Below are positions 8,954 through 18,638 of a stretch of 64,000 nt of DNA, in pieces (the first letter of the stretch is position 1; each line of letters begins with the position of its first letter). A program made the position numbers and the translations under genes. This stretch comes from Neobacillus cucumis (lineage in GTDB: Bacteria; Bacillota; Bacilli; Bacillales_B; DSM-18226), in assembly GCF_023715505.1 (NCBI RefSeq), contig NZ_JAMBOH010000008.1:1-64000 (forward strand). Direction: 5' to 3'. The notes below the pieces were generated by a model that worked only from the letters and a program-made list of their open reading frames with translations, did no database searches and was not told the DNA's origin.

Positions 8954-8980
8954 AAAAAGCCTCTAATCAGAGGCTTTTTT
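8954..8980. terminator. Bidirectional rho-independent terminator
   Basis: AAAAAGCCTCT and AGAGGCTTTTT pair around a 4-base loop, with T-runs on both strands. It overlaps the last codons and the TAG stop of the CNNM-family gene and separates that gene from the sorbitol operon. Confidence 0.88.
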
Positions 8981-10270
8981 AACTTCTACATATTTAATAT
9001 GATATCCCTCCGCTTCGCTGACCCTAAATTCAAATCCCTCTGCAACTACTGCTGCATCATCGTCTATCCGCGTCGACCTTTCTGTTAAAAACCAGCCGCC
9101 GAGCGTCTCAATGCCCTCCGCACTTAAATCGATTCCGAGTAACTCGTTCACTCTCTGAATAGCAACTTTAGCGTCAATTATATATTGGGTTCGCGGTATT
9201 ACAGTCCGAATCGCTGGAACTTCATCTCCATCAAATTCATCTCTTACCTCACCGACGATTTCCTCGATGATATCCTCGACCGTTACCAATCCAGCTGTAC
9301 CGCCATATTCATCAAGTAAAATTGCCATATGGGTCCGTTCCTTTTGCATCAGCAGCAATAAATTATGAATCGGGGTCGTTTCGATCGCGGTAATCACCGG
9401 CTGAATATGGGATTCGAGTTTCCATTCCTGCTGAGAGCCTTTATTCATAAAACGCTGAGTAAACAACATTTTCACGTTAAGCATCCCCAGAACATGATCC
9501 TTATCATTGTCGACAACGGGATAACGGGTAAATTTTTCACTTTGAAGCTTTTGAGCGATCTCTTCAATCGTATCGTCTAGCGATATGCAGCACATTTCTG
9601 TGCGAGGTACCATGATTTCTTTAGCCAGCCGCTCATCAAATTCAAAAATATTGTTCACGTATCGCCATTCATTCCGATTAATCTCCCCGCTTTTATAGCT
9701 TTCCGACAAGAGGATTCGCAATTCTTCTTCCGAATGGGCCATATCATGCTCAGAGGCTGGCTTTAGTCCAAACATACCGACAAGCAGACGGGCTGAATGG
9801 TTTAACAGCCAGATAAACGGAAACATGAGCTTATAAAACCAAATGATTGGTTTGGCGAACCATAAGGTAATCTGCTCCGCTTTTTGAATGGCCAAGGTTT
9901 TCGGCGCGAGTTCCCCGGCGACAACATGAATAAAGGTAACGATAACAAATGCCAGGGTAAAGGATAAGAAATGGGTAACAGCCTCGTTTAAATGAAAAGC
10001 TGCCAGAACCGGATGAAACAGCTTCTCCACCGTCGGTTCGCCGAGCCACCCTAGTCCTAACGCTGTCACAGTGATGCCGAGCTGGCAGGCTGATAAGTAC
10101 TCATCGAGGTGAGTGACGACCTTCTGTGCGGCGGCCGCACGGCGTTCCCCTTCTGTCATCAATTGTTCAATCCGTGAGGTTCTCACCTTGACAATTGCAA
10201 ATTCAATCGCCACGAAGAAACCAGTTAAGACAATCAACAGGACGATGATCAATACGTTTATCCACAGCAA
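8963..10270 (-). CDS. CNNM/CorB-like (hemolysin C family) transporter with CBS domains
   Basis: 435-residue protein of the CNNM/CorB family. An N-terminal DUF21 membrane domain (about 1-190, four helices, [15 protein letters not shown]) is followed by a CBS pair (about 200-335, IMVPRTEM start) and a CorC/HlyC domain (about 350-430). Family members export or move Mg2+, with the CBS pair binding nucleotide-Mg2+. The frame is open further upstream, but that part is the terminator of the preceding gene; TTG 10270 has AAGGAGG 10 bases upstream and gives the usual family N-terminus. Hemolysin activity is a historical name only. Confidence 0.87.
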   Translation of the reverse strand: MLWINVLIIVLLIVLTGFFVAIEFAIVKVRTSRIEQLMTEGERRAAAAQKVVTHLDEYLSACQLGITVTALGLGWLGEPTVEKLFHPVLAAFHLNEAVTHFLSFTLAFVIVTFIHVVAGELAPKTLAIQKAEQITLWFAKPIIWFYKLMFPFIWLLNHSARLLVGMFGLKPASEHDMAHSEEELRILLSESYKSGEINRNEWRYVNNIFEFDERLAKEIMVPRTEMCCISLDDTIEEIAQKLQSEKFTRYPVVDNDKDHVLGMLNVKMLFTQRFMNKGSQQEWKLESHIQPVITAIETTPIHNLLLLMQKERTHMAILLDEYGGTAGLVTVEDIIEEIVGEVRDEFDGDEVPAIRTVIPRTQYIIDAKVAIQRVNELLGIDLSAEGIETLGGWFLTERSTRIDDDAAVVAEGFEFRVSEAEGYHIKYVEVKKASD

Positions 10271-10287
10271 AAGACGGAACACCTCCT

Positions 10288-10328
10288 TTAAAAAAATAAC
10301 AATCCGAAATCCCGCTGGATTCCGGATT
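10288..10328 (-). terminator. Rho-independent terminator
   Basis: AATCCGAAATCC pairs with GGATTCCGGATT around a short loop; on the minus strand the stem is followed by a long T-rich run. It ends transcription of the mechanosensitive-channel-like gene. Confidence 0.85.
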
Positions 10329-10336
10329 GCCACGGT

Positions 10337-11845
10337 CTATAAATGATTATTCTTGTCCAGCTTGTCATCTAGTTTTTCTAAATATTTAGCAGCAAACGAT
10401 TTTCCGCCAAGACCAAACGCCAAGCCAAATGCGAGCGCCAACCCGCCTAAGACGAGAATGAAGGCTGCATTCACAATGGAGTGTGCTACACCAAGCTGGT
10501 CTAATGCCATAAATACTGTGATAGCAAAAATGGTATATTTGGCGATAGCGGCCAAGGTGCGTGAATAGTTATTCTTAATGACATTTTGTAAAATACGCTC
10601 CAATAAGTGGCCTACATATAATCCTACACCTAAGATTAAGATAGCTGCTAACAGCATTGGCAGATATGCAATTACTCCTGTTGCCAGCGTTACTAAGAAG
10701 TCTAAATGAACAATTTGTAAGGCTTCGACTGCGAATAACAACACAACGACAATTTTAACAAGCAGACCAACAATTTGTGATAAAGTAAACTTCGGTTTTT
10801 CTGGTGTTAATGAACCAATACCGATTTGATGGAAGATGCTGTCAAATCGTAAACGCCAAAGCATTTGGACGACCATTTTTTCAATCCACTTACCTAACCA
10901 GATACCAACTAACATCAGAATGATGGCAACCACTATATTAGGAATTAACGTTAGAATATGATTTAACATCGAAATCGCGGGTTCGGAGATTCCCTTCAAA
11001 TCGAGTTTTTCCAATGCCGTAATGATGGTTGGAATTAAGATGAAGATAAACACAATATTCCCGATAATGCTTGATAGATTGGTATCGTCCTTATCCTTAA
11101 TGATGCCGTATCGCTGCCCGATATGGTCAGCCCCAAGGCTTTTTAGGAGGTTTGTAATTATATCGCGAACTAGTTTAGCAATCAACCAGCCAATCAATAC
11201 GATCAACGCAGCGGCAAATAATTTTGGAATAAACGCAAGCATGGAAGTAAGTGCATGTGTGAATGGTCCTGAAATCCCCTCAATCTGTAATGCCCCTAAT
11301 ACTCCTGGTAAAAATAGCAATAAAACAAAATAAAAAACGCCTTGTGCGATTCTTTCTACATTATAATGGGCTTCGACCTGATTTTCAGCCATTTTCCATT
11401 TAACCAACCGTGTTTCTAACTGGAGCATTGCCGCTCCTTTTCTGAAAAACAAGCGCAGCAGGTTGGCAACCACCCAGGCAAATAGTAGAATGAGAGCCGC
11501 TTTTAGTAGATGCGGAATTGCCCCTGTTATGGCTGACATCATATTGACAAGCGGTTCAGCAATTAGACTTAAGTTCAGCATGTTGAAAAAGATAATCCAG
11601 ACGACGACTAATAATGTGTAGTAAACAATTTTTCCAATAATCGTTTCCGATGAATATTTTCTATTATGACCAAGACCAGAAAACAACTTGTCATCGAAAC
11701 TTGTTTTCTTTAATAATGATGTCACAGCTTTTCCAATTCCTTTTGCAATTAGCCATCCTATTAATAGGACGAGAAGGGCTAATAGCAGGTGGGGAATCTT
11801 ATCTGTGTATATGTACCACCCTGATACCATATTATTTACATTCAT
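10337..11845 (-). CDS. Mechanosensitive-channel-like protein with repeated TM-helix modules
   Basis: 502-residue polytopic protein built of several repeats of a membrane module (LLALLVLLIGWLIAKGIGK; ALIVLIGWLIAKLVRD; AIILMLVGIWLGKWIEK; AILILGVGLYVGHLLER), the 'conserved TM helix' family related to MscS/CmpX. The last helix is Gly/Ala-rich (LALAFGLAFGLGGK), like an MscS pore helix, but the soluble MscS beta domain is missing. ATG 11845 has AAAGGAG 8 bases upstream. A sigma-B-like promoter precedes it, which would fit a role in osmotic or envelope stress. The transported species is unknown. Confidence 0.75.
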   Translation of the reverse strand: MNVNNMVSGWYIYTDKIPHLLLALLVLLIGWLIAKGIGKAVTSLLKKTSFDDKLFSGLGHNRKYSSETIIGKIVYYTLLVVVWIIFFNMLNLSLIAEPLVNMMSAITGAIPHLLKAALILLFAWVVANLLRLFFRKGAAMLQLETRLVKWKMAENQVEAHYNVERIAQGVFYFVLLLFLPGVLGALQIEGISGPFTHALTSMLAFIPKLFAAALIVLIGWLIAKLVRDIITNLLKSLGADHIGQRYGIIKDKDDTNLSSIIGNIVFIFILIPTIITALEKLDLKGISEPAISMLNHILTLIPNIVVAIILMLVGIWLGKWIEKMVVQMLWRLRFDSIFHQIGIGSLTPEKPKFTLSQIVGLLVKIVVVLLFAVEALQIVHLDFLVTLATGVIAYLPMLLAAILILGVGLYVGHLLERILQNVIKNNYSRTLAAIAKYTIFAITVFMALDQLGVAHSIVNAAFILVLGGLALAFGLAFGLGGKSFAAKYLEKLDDKLDKNNHL

Positions 11846-11890
11846 ATACATCGCTCCTTTTCTTGTTTGTCATATCGGTTGCTAGATGAT

Positions 11891-11915
11891 ATACCCCGTC
11901 TAATTCGTTTCAAAC
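11891..11915 (-). promoter_or_regulatory. Sigma-B-like promoter for the TM-helix protein
   Basis: On the minus strand GTTTGA (11915-11910), 13 bases, then GGGTAT (11896-11891). This is one mismatch from the sigma-B consensus and lies about 45 bases before the start codon at 11845. Confidence 0.6.
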
Positions 11916-11929
11916 ATTTTAAAAAATTG

Positions 11930-11955
11930 GTTTCACAACCATTTTCTACGGGAAT
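11930..11955 (+). promoter_or_regulatory. Sigma-B-like promoter for the lipoprotein and csbD
   Basis: GTTTCA (11930-11935), 14 bases, then GGGAAT (11950-11955), two mismatches from the sigma-B consensus. It is divergent from the promoter at 11891-11915 and lies 36 bases before the lipoprotein start. The csbD gene of B. subtilis is a known sigma-B target, which supports the call. Confidence 0.5.
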
Positions 11956-11991
11956 ATACTCAACAACCGAATAACAAAAGGAGGAGAAACG

Positions 11992-12228
11992 ATGAAGTGC
12001 AAAACATTGTTAGCTGGCGGATTAGCAGCGTTACTGACTTTTGGCGGTTTGGCCGGGTGCGGTGATGGCGTCGACCAAGACAATGGTATTAGTGATGGGC
12101 AGCAAAAAGATGCGGTTGATAATAGTACCAAGCAATCAGCTAAGGAAAACTTAACAGAAGCTAAGAATAATTTAAAAGATATTAAGAACGATGTGGAGAA
12201 GGAAATCAAACAGGATACTAACAACTAA
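11992..12228 (+). CDS. Small lipoprotein
   Basis: This 78-residue protein has a lipoprotein signal peptide with lipobox LAGC (Cys near residue 23) and a short acidic, Asn/Lys-rich mature part that is probably helical (AKENLTEAKNNLKDIKNDVEK). The mature part is exported and tethered to the outer face of the membrane. AAAGGAGGAG precedes the ATG. It is followed 44 bases later by csbD, so the two are probably co-transcribed in stress. No enzymatic function is visible. Confidence 0.75.
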   Translation: MKCKTLLAGGLAALLTFGGLAGCGDGVDQDNGISDGQQKDAVDNSTKQSAKENLTEAKNNLKDIKNDVEKEIKQDTNN

Positions 12229-12272
12229 GATAGATATTACTAGATTTTTATAAATAAAAGGAGGAGAACAAC

Positions 12273-12443
12273 GTGAATAAAGATGAATTAAAAGGACGGT
12301 TTGATCAAGTCAAAGGTGAAGCAAAGGAACAGTGGGGAAAAACGACCGATGACCGCCCGACCGAATCGGAAGGAAAGTTTGATAAAGTGAAGGGTAAAGT
12401 GAAGGAAGTATATGGGGAAGTAAAAGAAAAATTGTCAAAGTGA
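12273..12443 (+). CDS. csbD: CsbD-family stress protein
   Basis: The 56-residue product MNKDELKGRFDQVKGEAKE... has the CsbD-family pattern of two repeats (GRFDQVKGEAKEQWGK and GKFDKVKGKVKEVYGE). CsbD is a small general stress protein of unknown biochemical role, controlled by sigma-B in B. subtilis. The start is GTG at 12273 with AAAGGAGGAG upstream and the stop is TGA at 12441-12443. The sigma-B-like promoter before the preceding lipoprotein gene fits this assignment. Confidence 0.85.
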   Translation: MNKDELKGRFDQVKGEAKEQWGKTTDDRPTESEGKFDKVKGKVKEVYGEVKEKLSK

Positions 12444-12460
12444 TAGGTAGATATAAGCAT

Positions 12461-12617
12461 AAGAAAAGCGCAAGGCGCCCGCCTATCGGCGACAAGCACA
12501 AGACGAGCCGGCCGAAAGGTTGTTCTTTAACCTTTTGGACGGATTGGCTTGTGACCTCGAGCCGATGGCGCCTGGAGCTGGACAATTCTCGAAGTCAAAA
12601 TTTATACTTTCTTATCT
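12461..12617. repeat. Dispersed folded repeat, copy 1 of 3
   Basis: 157-bp element beginning AAGAAAAGCGCAAGGCG and ending TTTATACTTTCTTATCT. It can fold into one long imperfect hairpin: a basal stem built on the two GGCGCC blocks and an apical stem built on GAAAGGTT and AACCTTTT. Close copies are at 28598-28755 and 50735-50920, all in the same orientation. It starts 17 bases after the csbD stop. I recall very similar sequences in many Bacillaceae genomes, but I cannot name a registered family. Confidence 0.8.
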
Positions 12618-12625
12618 CTAAATAA

Positions 12626-12654
12626 AGAAGAGGCCCCCCGGCCTCTTCTTTTCT
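12626..12654. terminator. Bidirectional rho-independent terminator
   Basis: AGAAGAGGCC and GGCCTCTTCT pair around a 4-base loop, with a T-run on the plus strand. It separates the csbD unit from the end of the nuo operon. The 147 bases from here to the nuoN stop contain no feature I can support. Confidence 0.8.
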
Positions 12655-12801
12655 ATGTTACCCCTTTTATTTGACCATGTTTACCAGTCGGATGCCTTCC
12701 CCAAAGCATCCAACCGGATCGTTATATTATTTCCCGGGGAAATACTTTTTCCCTGGACAAGCAAAAGTTCAAAGTCCGCGCTTGAGTTCCTTTTAAAAAA
12801 A

Positions 12802-14289
12802 CTACTGCAGATTATTCAAGAAGTCGAGGGCAATGTTTGGTGCCACTCCGAACAGAACTGACCCGACGACTGCGACTAGCAGTACGACCACGATACCGAA
12901 TGGAATGTTTAGTTTGCGCTCGTCTGCAGCCGGGCGGAAAAACATTTGCGTCATGACGCCGAAATAATAGAAATACGAAACGACGGTCGTCGCAATCATG
13001 ATTGATGCTAGTACATAATGCGGTGTGCCGTAGAAGGCTCCGACAAAAATATTTAATTTGCCAATGAAACCAGCTGTACCCGGGAAACCTGCTAAGGAAA
13101 CTAAGAGAATTCCCATTAAACAAGCAAGAACTGGTGATCGGCGGTAAAGTCCGGCGAAATCAGCAATCTTGCTCGAACCAGACTGCTCGGTAATCAGCTG
13201 AATCACAGCAAACGCACCAAGGTTCATTAACATATATGCCAATAGGTAGAACCAGACTGAAAAAAGCATGTTCGAGCTCAAAGAGGTTAACGCGACCAAT
13301 ATATATCCGGCGTGGGCAATACTCGAATAAGCGAACAATCGCTTAATATCTGACTGCCTTAACGCGACAACGTTTCCGACAATCATGGTGACAGCGGCAA
13401 TCACTGCAAGATAATCCTGCATTCTAAAGAGGATACCTTCACCGTTTGCCCCTGTTGGTGCCGCATTGTAGAAGACAGCAATCAGCAGACGAATAACGAT
13501 GACAAAGCCAGCAGATTTAGAAACTACACTCAAGAAAGCCGTAACTGGTGTCGGCGCACCTTGATAAACGTCCGGTGCCCACATATGGAACGGTGCGGCC
13601 GCTAATTTAAATGATAAACCTACAAAAATGATTAAAAATGAAAGACCGAGCAGGTAAGTATGCTGCGCATCTGTTACCGCAGACAGAGTCTGGGCAATTT
13701 GGAACAAGTTAGTTGATCCTGTTAACCCATACACATAGCTCATCCCAAACAAGGTGATGGCGGTGGAAATACCACCATTGATAACGTACTTCATCGCCGA
13801 CTCATTTGATTGTAAGTTGTGCTTCTTGATGCCCGCTAAGATATAAGAAGAAACAGTTAATAATTCTAGCCCGATGAATAACGTGATTAAGTCACCGCTT
13901 GAGGTCATCACCATCGCACCGAGCAAGGCTGTTAAGAATAAGTAATAAAACTCGCCGCGGTAGTTTTCCATGCCTTCCTTTGCTTCATAACTGACAGCAA
14001 GGAACATGACGAGCCCCGCACCAACAAGCAGGATTAATTTAAAGGCTTTGCCAAAAGCATCCAAGGTGAAGCTGTCATCTAAAATCGATGTCGCTTCCGT
14101 ATTGAGCAGCGATACAACCGATATGATAGCGGCCAATATGCCCAAGATCCCAATCCAGCCAAGGAAACGGCGGTCTTGTTTTTTTGGTGTAAATAAATCG
14201 ATTAATGTAAGCGCTGCGGCCACACCGAGGATGATGAACTCTGGTGTCATGACACTCCAGTTAAATGATTTCAATGTCGTTAAATCCAT
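12802..14289 (-). CDS. nuoN: NADH-quinone oxidoreductase subunit N
   Basis: 495-residue antiporter-like membrane subunit of complex I with about 14 helices, related to NuoL and NuoM. The conserved proton-channel elements are visible: the Glu in GLELLTVSSYIL (helix 5), the Lys in LAAAPFHMWAPDVYQGAP (loop and helix 7-8) and IKRLFAYSSIAHAGY. It pumps protons in the distal membrane arm. It is the last gene of the operon and starts 6 bases after nuoM. Confidence 0.95.
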   Translation of the reverse strand: MDLTTLKSFNWSVMTPEFIILGVAAALTLIDLFTPKKQDRRFLGWIGILGILAAIISVVSLLNTEATSILDDSFTLDAFGKAFKLILLVGAGLVMFLAVSYEAKEGMENYRGEFYYLFLTALLGAMVMTSSGDLITLFIGLELLTVSSYILAGIKKHNLQSNESAMKYVINGGISTAITLFGMSYVYGLTGSTNLFQIAQTLSAVTDAQHTYLLGLSFLIIFVGLSFKLAAAPFHMWAPDVYQGAPTPVTAFLSVVSKSAGFVIVIRLLIAVFYNAAPTGANGEGILFRMQDYLAVIAAVTMIVGNVVALRQSDIKRLFAYSSIAHAGYILVALTSLSSNMLFSVWFYLLAYMLMNLGAFAVIQLITEQSGSSKIADFAGLYRRSPVLACLMGILLVSLAGFPGTAGFIGKLNIFVGAFYGTPHYVLASIMIATTVVSYFYYFGVMTQMFFRPAADERKLNIPFGIVVVLLVAVVGSVLFGVAPNIALDFLNNLQ

Positions 14290-14295
14290 TCTTCA

Positions 14296-15804
14296 TCACC
14301 CTCCTAACCCTAACATGATGGTTTCCAGTGTTGTTTGCAGCGGAGAACTTAGAACACTTGGATAAACTCCAATTAATACGATTAAAACCATTAGTACCAC
14401 AACCGGTATGAATTCGACGCCTTTTAGGTCGACCACGCCCGTAAATTCGCGATTATGTTTGCCGTACGTGATTCCCAAGACAGCGCGCAGTACGTACGCT
14501 GCGGTCATGATAATGCCGATGGTTCCCACGGCAGCAAGCCACGGCAGTTCCTTGAAAAGCCCTAGGAAGGCCATAAATTCACTGACAAACCCGGACATGC
14601 CAGGAAGTCCCAGTGAGGCCATTCCGCCAGCAAGCAGAAAGCCGGCTGCGAGCGGCATCCCCTTCGCCATTCCACCCAGGTTCTTGAGAAGCGACGTATC
14701 GGTACGCTCGTACAGGACGCCGACGATGAAGAACAATAACGCCGAAATGAGACCGTGCGAGACCACTTGGAAAATTGCTCCCTGTACACCGGCTGTGTTC
14801 ATCGCCGCAAGTCCAATGAGCACGATCCCCATGTGAGAAATCGACGAATAGGCCAAAACCATTTTAAAATCTGTTTGAATGAAAGCTAGGAACGCTCCAT
14901 ATAGTAGGTTAATCACGCCAAGGACGGCAATCAGCGTCGCAAGGGTATCAAACTGCTTCGGAAAAATTCCCAATCCAAAACGGATCAGTCCATATGCACC
15001 AATTTTTAATAGAATCCCAGAGTGAATCATAACAACCGCAGGTGGTGCCTGAACGTGCACCTTTAGCATCCAGCTGTGTAATGGAAAAATTGGCAACTTC
15101 ACACCAAAGGCAATCAAAAGACCGATGAAGAGTCCCATTTTCAAGTCACCAGAAAGCGGTGCGCTTGGATCTGCCATCATTTGTGTCAGCAGCTCAATGT
15201 TGGTAGTACCTGTTTTTGCAAATAGAATCATAATCACGATAAGGAGAACGGCAGAGCCTAACCCATTGTAGATTAAGAAACTATATGCAGCTTTTTCTTT
15301 TTCAAAATAACCCCATTTTCCAATTAAGAAGAACGTTGGAATGAGCGTAACCTCGAAGAATATGAAAAATAAAATTAGGTTTTCAGCGGTAAACACGCCG
15401 AGCATTCCAATTTCTAAAAGAAGGAACAGCATAAAATAGCCTTTCCATTCTTTTTTAACAAACCGTGCGGCGGCAATCGCTGATAATGTTGCCACTACTG
15501 CGGTTAACACGACTAGTAAAAGCTGAAAGCCGCTTAGGCCAAGTTCGTAGTTGACTGCAAAGTAGGGCTCTTCGGTATTCATGCCGCGGAAATGAATCCA
15601 CTCTTTTGCGACATTGAAGTCTGCCAGGTTCTTGCCCCACTGAAAATGGAGATAACAAGCGAGTGACAAGAATAGTGCCGGCAAGGTGGCTAGAAAGCCA
15701 ACGATCTTGATTGGTTTTTCAACTGATTTTGGCATCATAGCCAAGACAATGATACCGAGTATTGGGGAGAATACTAGGATTGAAAGAACAGCTGATAAAT
15801 TCAT
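14296..15804 (-). CDS. nuoM: NADH-quinone oxidoreductase subunit M
   Basis: 502-residue antiporter-like subunit, about 14 helices. FFEVTLIPTFFLIGKWG carries the helix-5 Glu and KLPIFPLHSWMLKVHVQAPP the conserved Lys/His region; FKMVLAYSSISHMG is the family signature near the discontinuous helix. It overlaps nuoL by 4 bases, so translation is coupled. Length and motifs are normal for NuoM. Confidence 0.95.
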   Translation of the reverse strand: MNLSAVLSILVFSPILGIIVLAMMPKSVEKPIKIVGFLATLPALFLSLACYLHFQWGKNLADFNVAKEWIHFRGMNTEEPYFAVNYELGLSGFQLLLVVLTAVVATLSAIAAARFVKKEWKGYFMLFLLLEIGMLGVFTAENLILFFIFFEVTLIPTFFLIGKWGYFEKEKAAYSFLIYNGLGSAVLLIVIMILFAKTGTTNIELLTQMMADPSAPLSGDLKMGLFIGLLIAFGVKLPIFPLHSWMLKVHVQAPPAVVMIHSGILLKIGAYGLIRFGLGIFPKQFDTLATLIAVLGVINLLYGAFLAFIQTDFKMVLAYSSISHMGIVLIGLAAMNTAGVQGAIFQVVSHGLISALLFFIVGVLYERTDTSLLKNLGGMAKGMPLAAGFLLAGGMASLGLPGMSGFVSEFMAFLGLFKELPWLAAVGTIGIIMTAAYVLRAVLGITYGKHNREFTGVVDLKGVEFIPVVVLMVLIVLIGVYPSVLSSPLQTTLETIMLGLGG

Positions 15805-17678
15805 CGTAAGTACCCCCCTGTTAATGCAAAAATGACGGCGAGCAGTGCGAGACCGATAAAGGCAACCGCCCCGTAGGTCTGTACCTGTCCGGATTGCAGC
15901 TTAGAGCCTGCACGTCCGAGTCCTTGAACAATCCCGACAACACCTTTGACAAGCCCTTCAACGAGGAAGACATCAATGAACCGCAAGAAGTAGCTAAGTG
16001 CTCTGGTAGCTGCGACAACGGTGTATTGATAGAACTCGTCAACATAATACTTATTAAATAAAATACTGTGCAAGGTGTCCCCTGTACCGCTTAACCAATT
16101 ACGGGCAAGCGAACGCTTATAGTACATCAAGTAGGCTAGATAAATTCCCGCTAATGATACAATCGTTGCGGCAATCATGATCCAGGCAGGACCTTCCGTA
16201 TGTCCATGCTGGGCAAGTGCTGCATTGCCGTCAACAAGCCAGTCGCCAAGGAACGTGCCGAACCATGGTGTGTTCACGTAACCAGCGATGATTGCGAGTA
16301 CGCCTAGGATTACCATCGGCAAGGTCATATTGGATGGCGATTCGTGAACATGCTGCTGGTTGCCGCGCGCTTCCCCGGTAAAAACCAGGAAGAACAAGCG
16401 GAACATATAAAATGCTGTCATGAATGCCGCAATGAGTGCCAGCAAGAATAGGATTGGATGTCCGCCTTCCCATGCCGCGGCGAGAATTTCGTCTTTTGAA
16501 AAGAAACCGGATAATAATGGTACCCCGCTGATCGCGAGTGTTCCGATTAAGAATAACGGCCCGGTCAATTTTAATTTTTTCCAAAGCCCGCCCATTTCCT
16601 CAATGTTTTGCGAGTGAACCGCATGAATGACCGAACCGGCAGCTAAGAATAGCAAAGCCTTAAAGAAGGCATGTGTCATTAGGTGGAATACACCTGCCAC
16701 ATAACCGGCCGAGCCAAGGGCTAACATCATGTAGCCAAGCTGTGAGACAGTTGAGTAGGCAAGAACCCGTTTAATATCGGTTTGCACTAAACCGATGCTT
16801 GCCGCAAAAATGGCGGTAAACGCTCCGATGACTGCAATTGTAAGCAGCGCAGTTTTGCTGGCTGCGAACAGCGGAAATAGTGCTGCGACTAAATAAACAC
16901 CAGCGGCAACCATTGTAGCAGCGTGGATTAAAGCCGAGACAGGTGTCGGACCTTCCATCGCATCTGGAAGCCAGGTATGAAGCGGGAACTGACCGGATTT
17001 TCCGACTGCCCCGATAAAAATCAGAATTGCTATCAGGGTAATCATCGATGTTGGGATAGCGCCGGCTTCGACTGAATGGAAAATGACGCTATATTCGAAG
17101 CTTTTGGTTTCCCAGAAAAGAAGGATCATCCCGATAAACAGGCCAACATCCCCAATACGAGTCATGATAAACGCCTTTTTGGCCGCCGCTTTCGCTTCTT
17201 CCTTGTAAAAATAAAAACCGATTAATAAGAAGGAACCCACACCAACTAGTTCCCAGAAAATATAAGTTTGCAGCAGGTTCGGTGAAATTACCAGACCCAG
17301 CATCGCAAAGGTAAATAATCCTAAATAAGCATAAAATACATGAAACCGCTCGTCGCCATGCATGTACCCTTTGGAGTACGTATGTACCAAGAAACTAACG
17401 AGCGACACGATTACCAGCATTAATGCATTTAATTGATTGACTTCGAAGCCCGCTGTAAGATGCAGATCCCCTATCGTGAGCCATTCAAAATTTGTCCCGT
17501 AGGTTGGCTCTGTAAAGCGCTCGAATAAGACCAAAATGGAATATATCAGCGATGCGAGCGTGAAGAGAATCCCCACATATGCGCTCGCCTCCTTCAGCCG
17601 CTTACCGAATAGAAGAAGGATCAAAAACGATAATAGCGGGAAAAGCGGGATAAGCCATGCATTTTCCAATATTATCAA
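15801..17678 (-). CDS. nuoL: NADH-quinone oxidoreductase subunit L
   Basis: 625-residue antiporter-like subunit at the tip of the membrane arm. FWELVGVGSFLLIGFYF has the helix-5 Glu and GKSGQFPLHTWLPDAMEGPTP the conserved Lys/His region. The C-terminal 100 residues contain the extension that in other species forms the lateral helix along NuoM and NuoN. A 127-base spacer with small dyads separates it from nuoK, the largest gap in this operon; I see no gene there. Confidence 0.95.
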   Translation of the reverse strand: MIILENAWLIPLFPLLSFLILLLFGKRLKEASAYVGILFTLASLIYSILVLFERFTEPTYGTNFEWLTIGDLHLTAGFEVNQLNALMLVIVSLVSFLVHTYSKGYMHGDERFHVFYAYLGLFTFAMLGLVISPNLLQTYIFWELVGVGSFLLIGFYFYKEEAKAAAKKAFIMTRIGDVGLFIGMILLFWETKSFEYSVIFHSVEAGAIPTSMITLIAILIFIGAVGKSGQFPLHTWLPDAMEGPTPVSALIHAATMVAAGVYLVAALFPLFAASKTALLTIAVIGAFTAIFAASIGLVQTDIKRVLAYSTVSQLGYMMLALGSAGYVAGVFHLMTHAFFKALLFLAAGSVIHAVHSQNIEEMGGLWKKLKLTGPLFLIGTLAISGVPLLSGFFSKDEILAAAWEGGHPILFLLALIAAFMTAFYMFRLFFLVFTGEARGNQQHVHESPSNMTLPMVILGVLAIIAGYVNTPWFGTFLGDWLVDGNAALAQHGHTEGPAWIMIAATIVSLAGIYLAYLMYYKRSLARNWLSGTGDTLHSILFNKYYVDEFYQYTVVAATRALSYFLRFIDVFLVEGLVKGVVGIVQGLGRAGSKLQSGQVQTYGAVAFIGLALLAVIFALTGGYLR

Positions 17679-17805
17679 CCCCTTGGATGGTGATGAGTGA
17701 CCATCCGAATTTTGTCGATTCTCCTTCGGACGGGTGTGCTTTTACTGTCCGAAGTTTGGTCGAATAACCTCAAGGGCTTACTACCCGAGGTTTGCCTGAG
17801 TCCAA

Positions 17806-18120
17806 TTAGTGTTTCATTGTATCCATTTCGTCGATGTCGACGGTTTTCTTGTTGCGATATAGAGCAATAAGAATCGCCAGACCTACCGCTGCCTCCGCTG
17901 CTGCCACACTGATGGCAAACAAGGCGAAGACTTGACCTGTAATCGATGGTGTCATGCCATATTTGCTGAAGGTGACCAGATTTATGTTAACGGCATTCAG
18001 CATTAGTTCAATTGAAATCAAGATGATAACGGTATTTTTCTTTGTCAAAGCACCGTATAAGCCAATGCAAAATAGGATTAGTGCCAGTGCCAGGAAGGCT
18101 GAAGCGGGAACTGAACTCAT
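17806..18120 (-). CDS. nuoK: NADH-quinone oxidoreductase subunit K
   Basis: 104-residue, three-helix membrane subunit. The two conserved membrane Glu residues are present ([14 protein letters not shown] and [19 protein letters not shown]), which form part of the central charged axis between the quinone site and the pumping subunits. It overlaps nuoJ by 4 bases. Normal length. Confidence 0.95.
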   Translation of the reverse strand: MSSVPASAFLALALILFCIGLYGALTKKNTVIILISIELMLNAVNINLVTFSKYGMTPSITGQVFALFAISVAAAEAAVGLAILIALYRNKKTVDIDEMDTMKH

Positions 18121-18638
18121 TCCTCATCCGCCTCCTTCTTCTTATCATTTTTTGCTAAGATAATCGAGCCGACGAGTGCCACCAATAGTAAAACAGAAGT
18201 TAACTCAAATGGAATAATATACTTTGAGTAGAGCGCCTGCCCAATTTGTAATGTGTTATTTTCATGGAGCTTGGTCGGAACCTGCTCAATATTGAAATTG
18301 TAGATGCCAATGTAAACCGCAAAGGCAAAGCCGACTACTCCAAGGAACAAGAGGAACTTTCGTAATCTGCCTGTTTTGGGTTCGCTCTCATCGTTATGCT
18401 TCGTTAACATAATGCCGAAAAGCATGATGATCGTAATGGCCCCTGAATAGATTAAGATTTGCACTGCCGCAATAAACTCTGCAGAAAGTAGTACATAAAT
18501 CCCCGCGATCGCCACGAATGTGAAAATAAGAGCGACAACCATATGGATTACCTTATTCAAGTTTAACAGCAGAACGCCGCCGATAATGGCCACGAGTGCG
18601 AGTCCCATAAATGCGAGGAATTCGCCTGAGAATGTCAT
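18117..18638 (-). CDS. nuoJ: NADH-quinone oxidoreductase subunit J
   Basis: 173-residue, five-helix membrane subunit ([36 protein letters not shown], the latter being the family signature with the pi-bulge helix). It overlaps nuoI by 4 bases and nuoK by 4 bases. Normal length. Confidence 0.94.
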   Translation of the reverse strand: MTFSGEFLAFMGLALVAIIGGVLLLNLNKVIHMVVALIFTFVAIAGIYVLLSAEFIAAVQILIYSGAITIIMLFGIMLTKHNDESEPKTGRLRKFLLFLGVVGFAFAVYIGIYNFNIEQVPTKLHENNTLQIGQALYSKYIIPFELTSVLLLVALVGSIILAKNDKKKEADEE

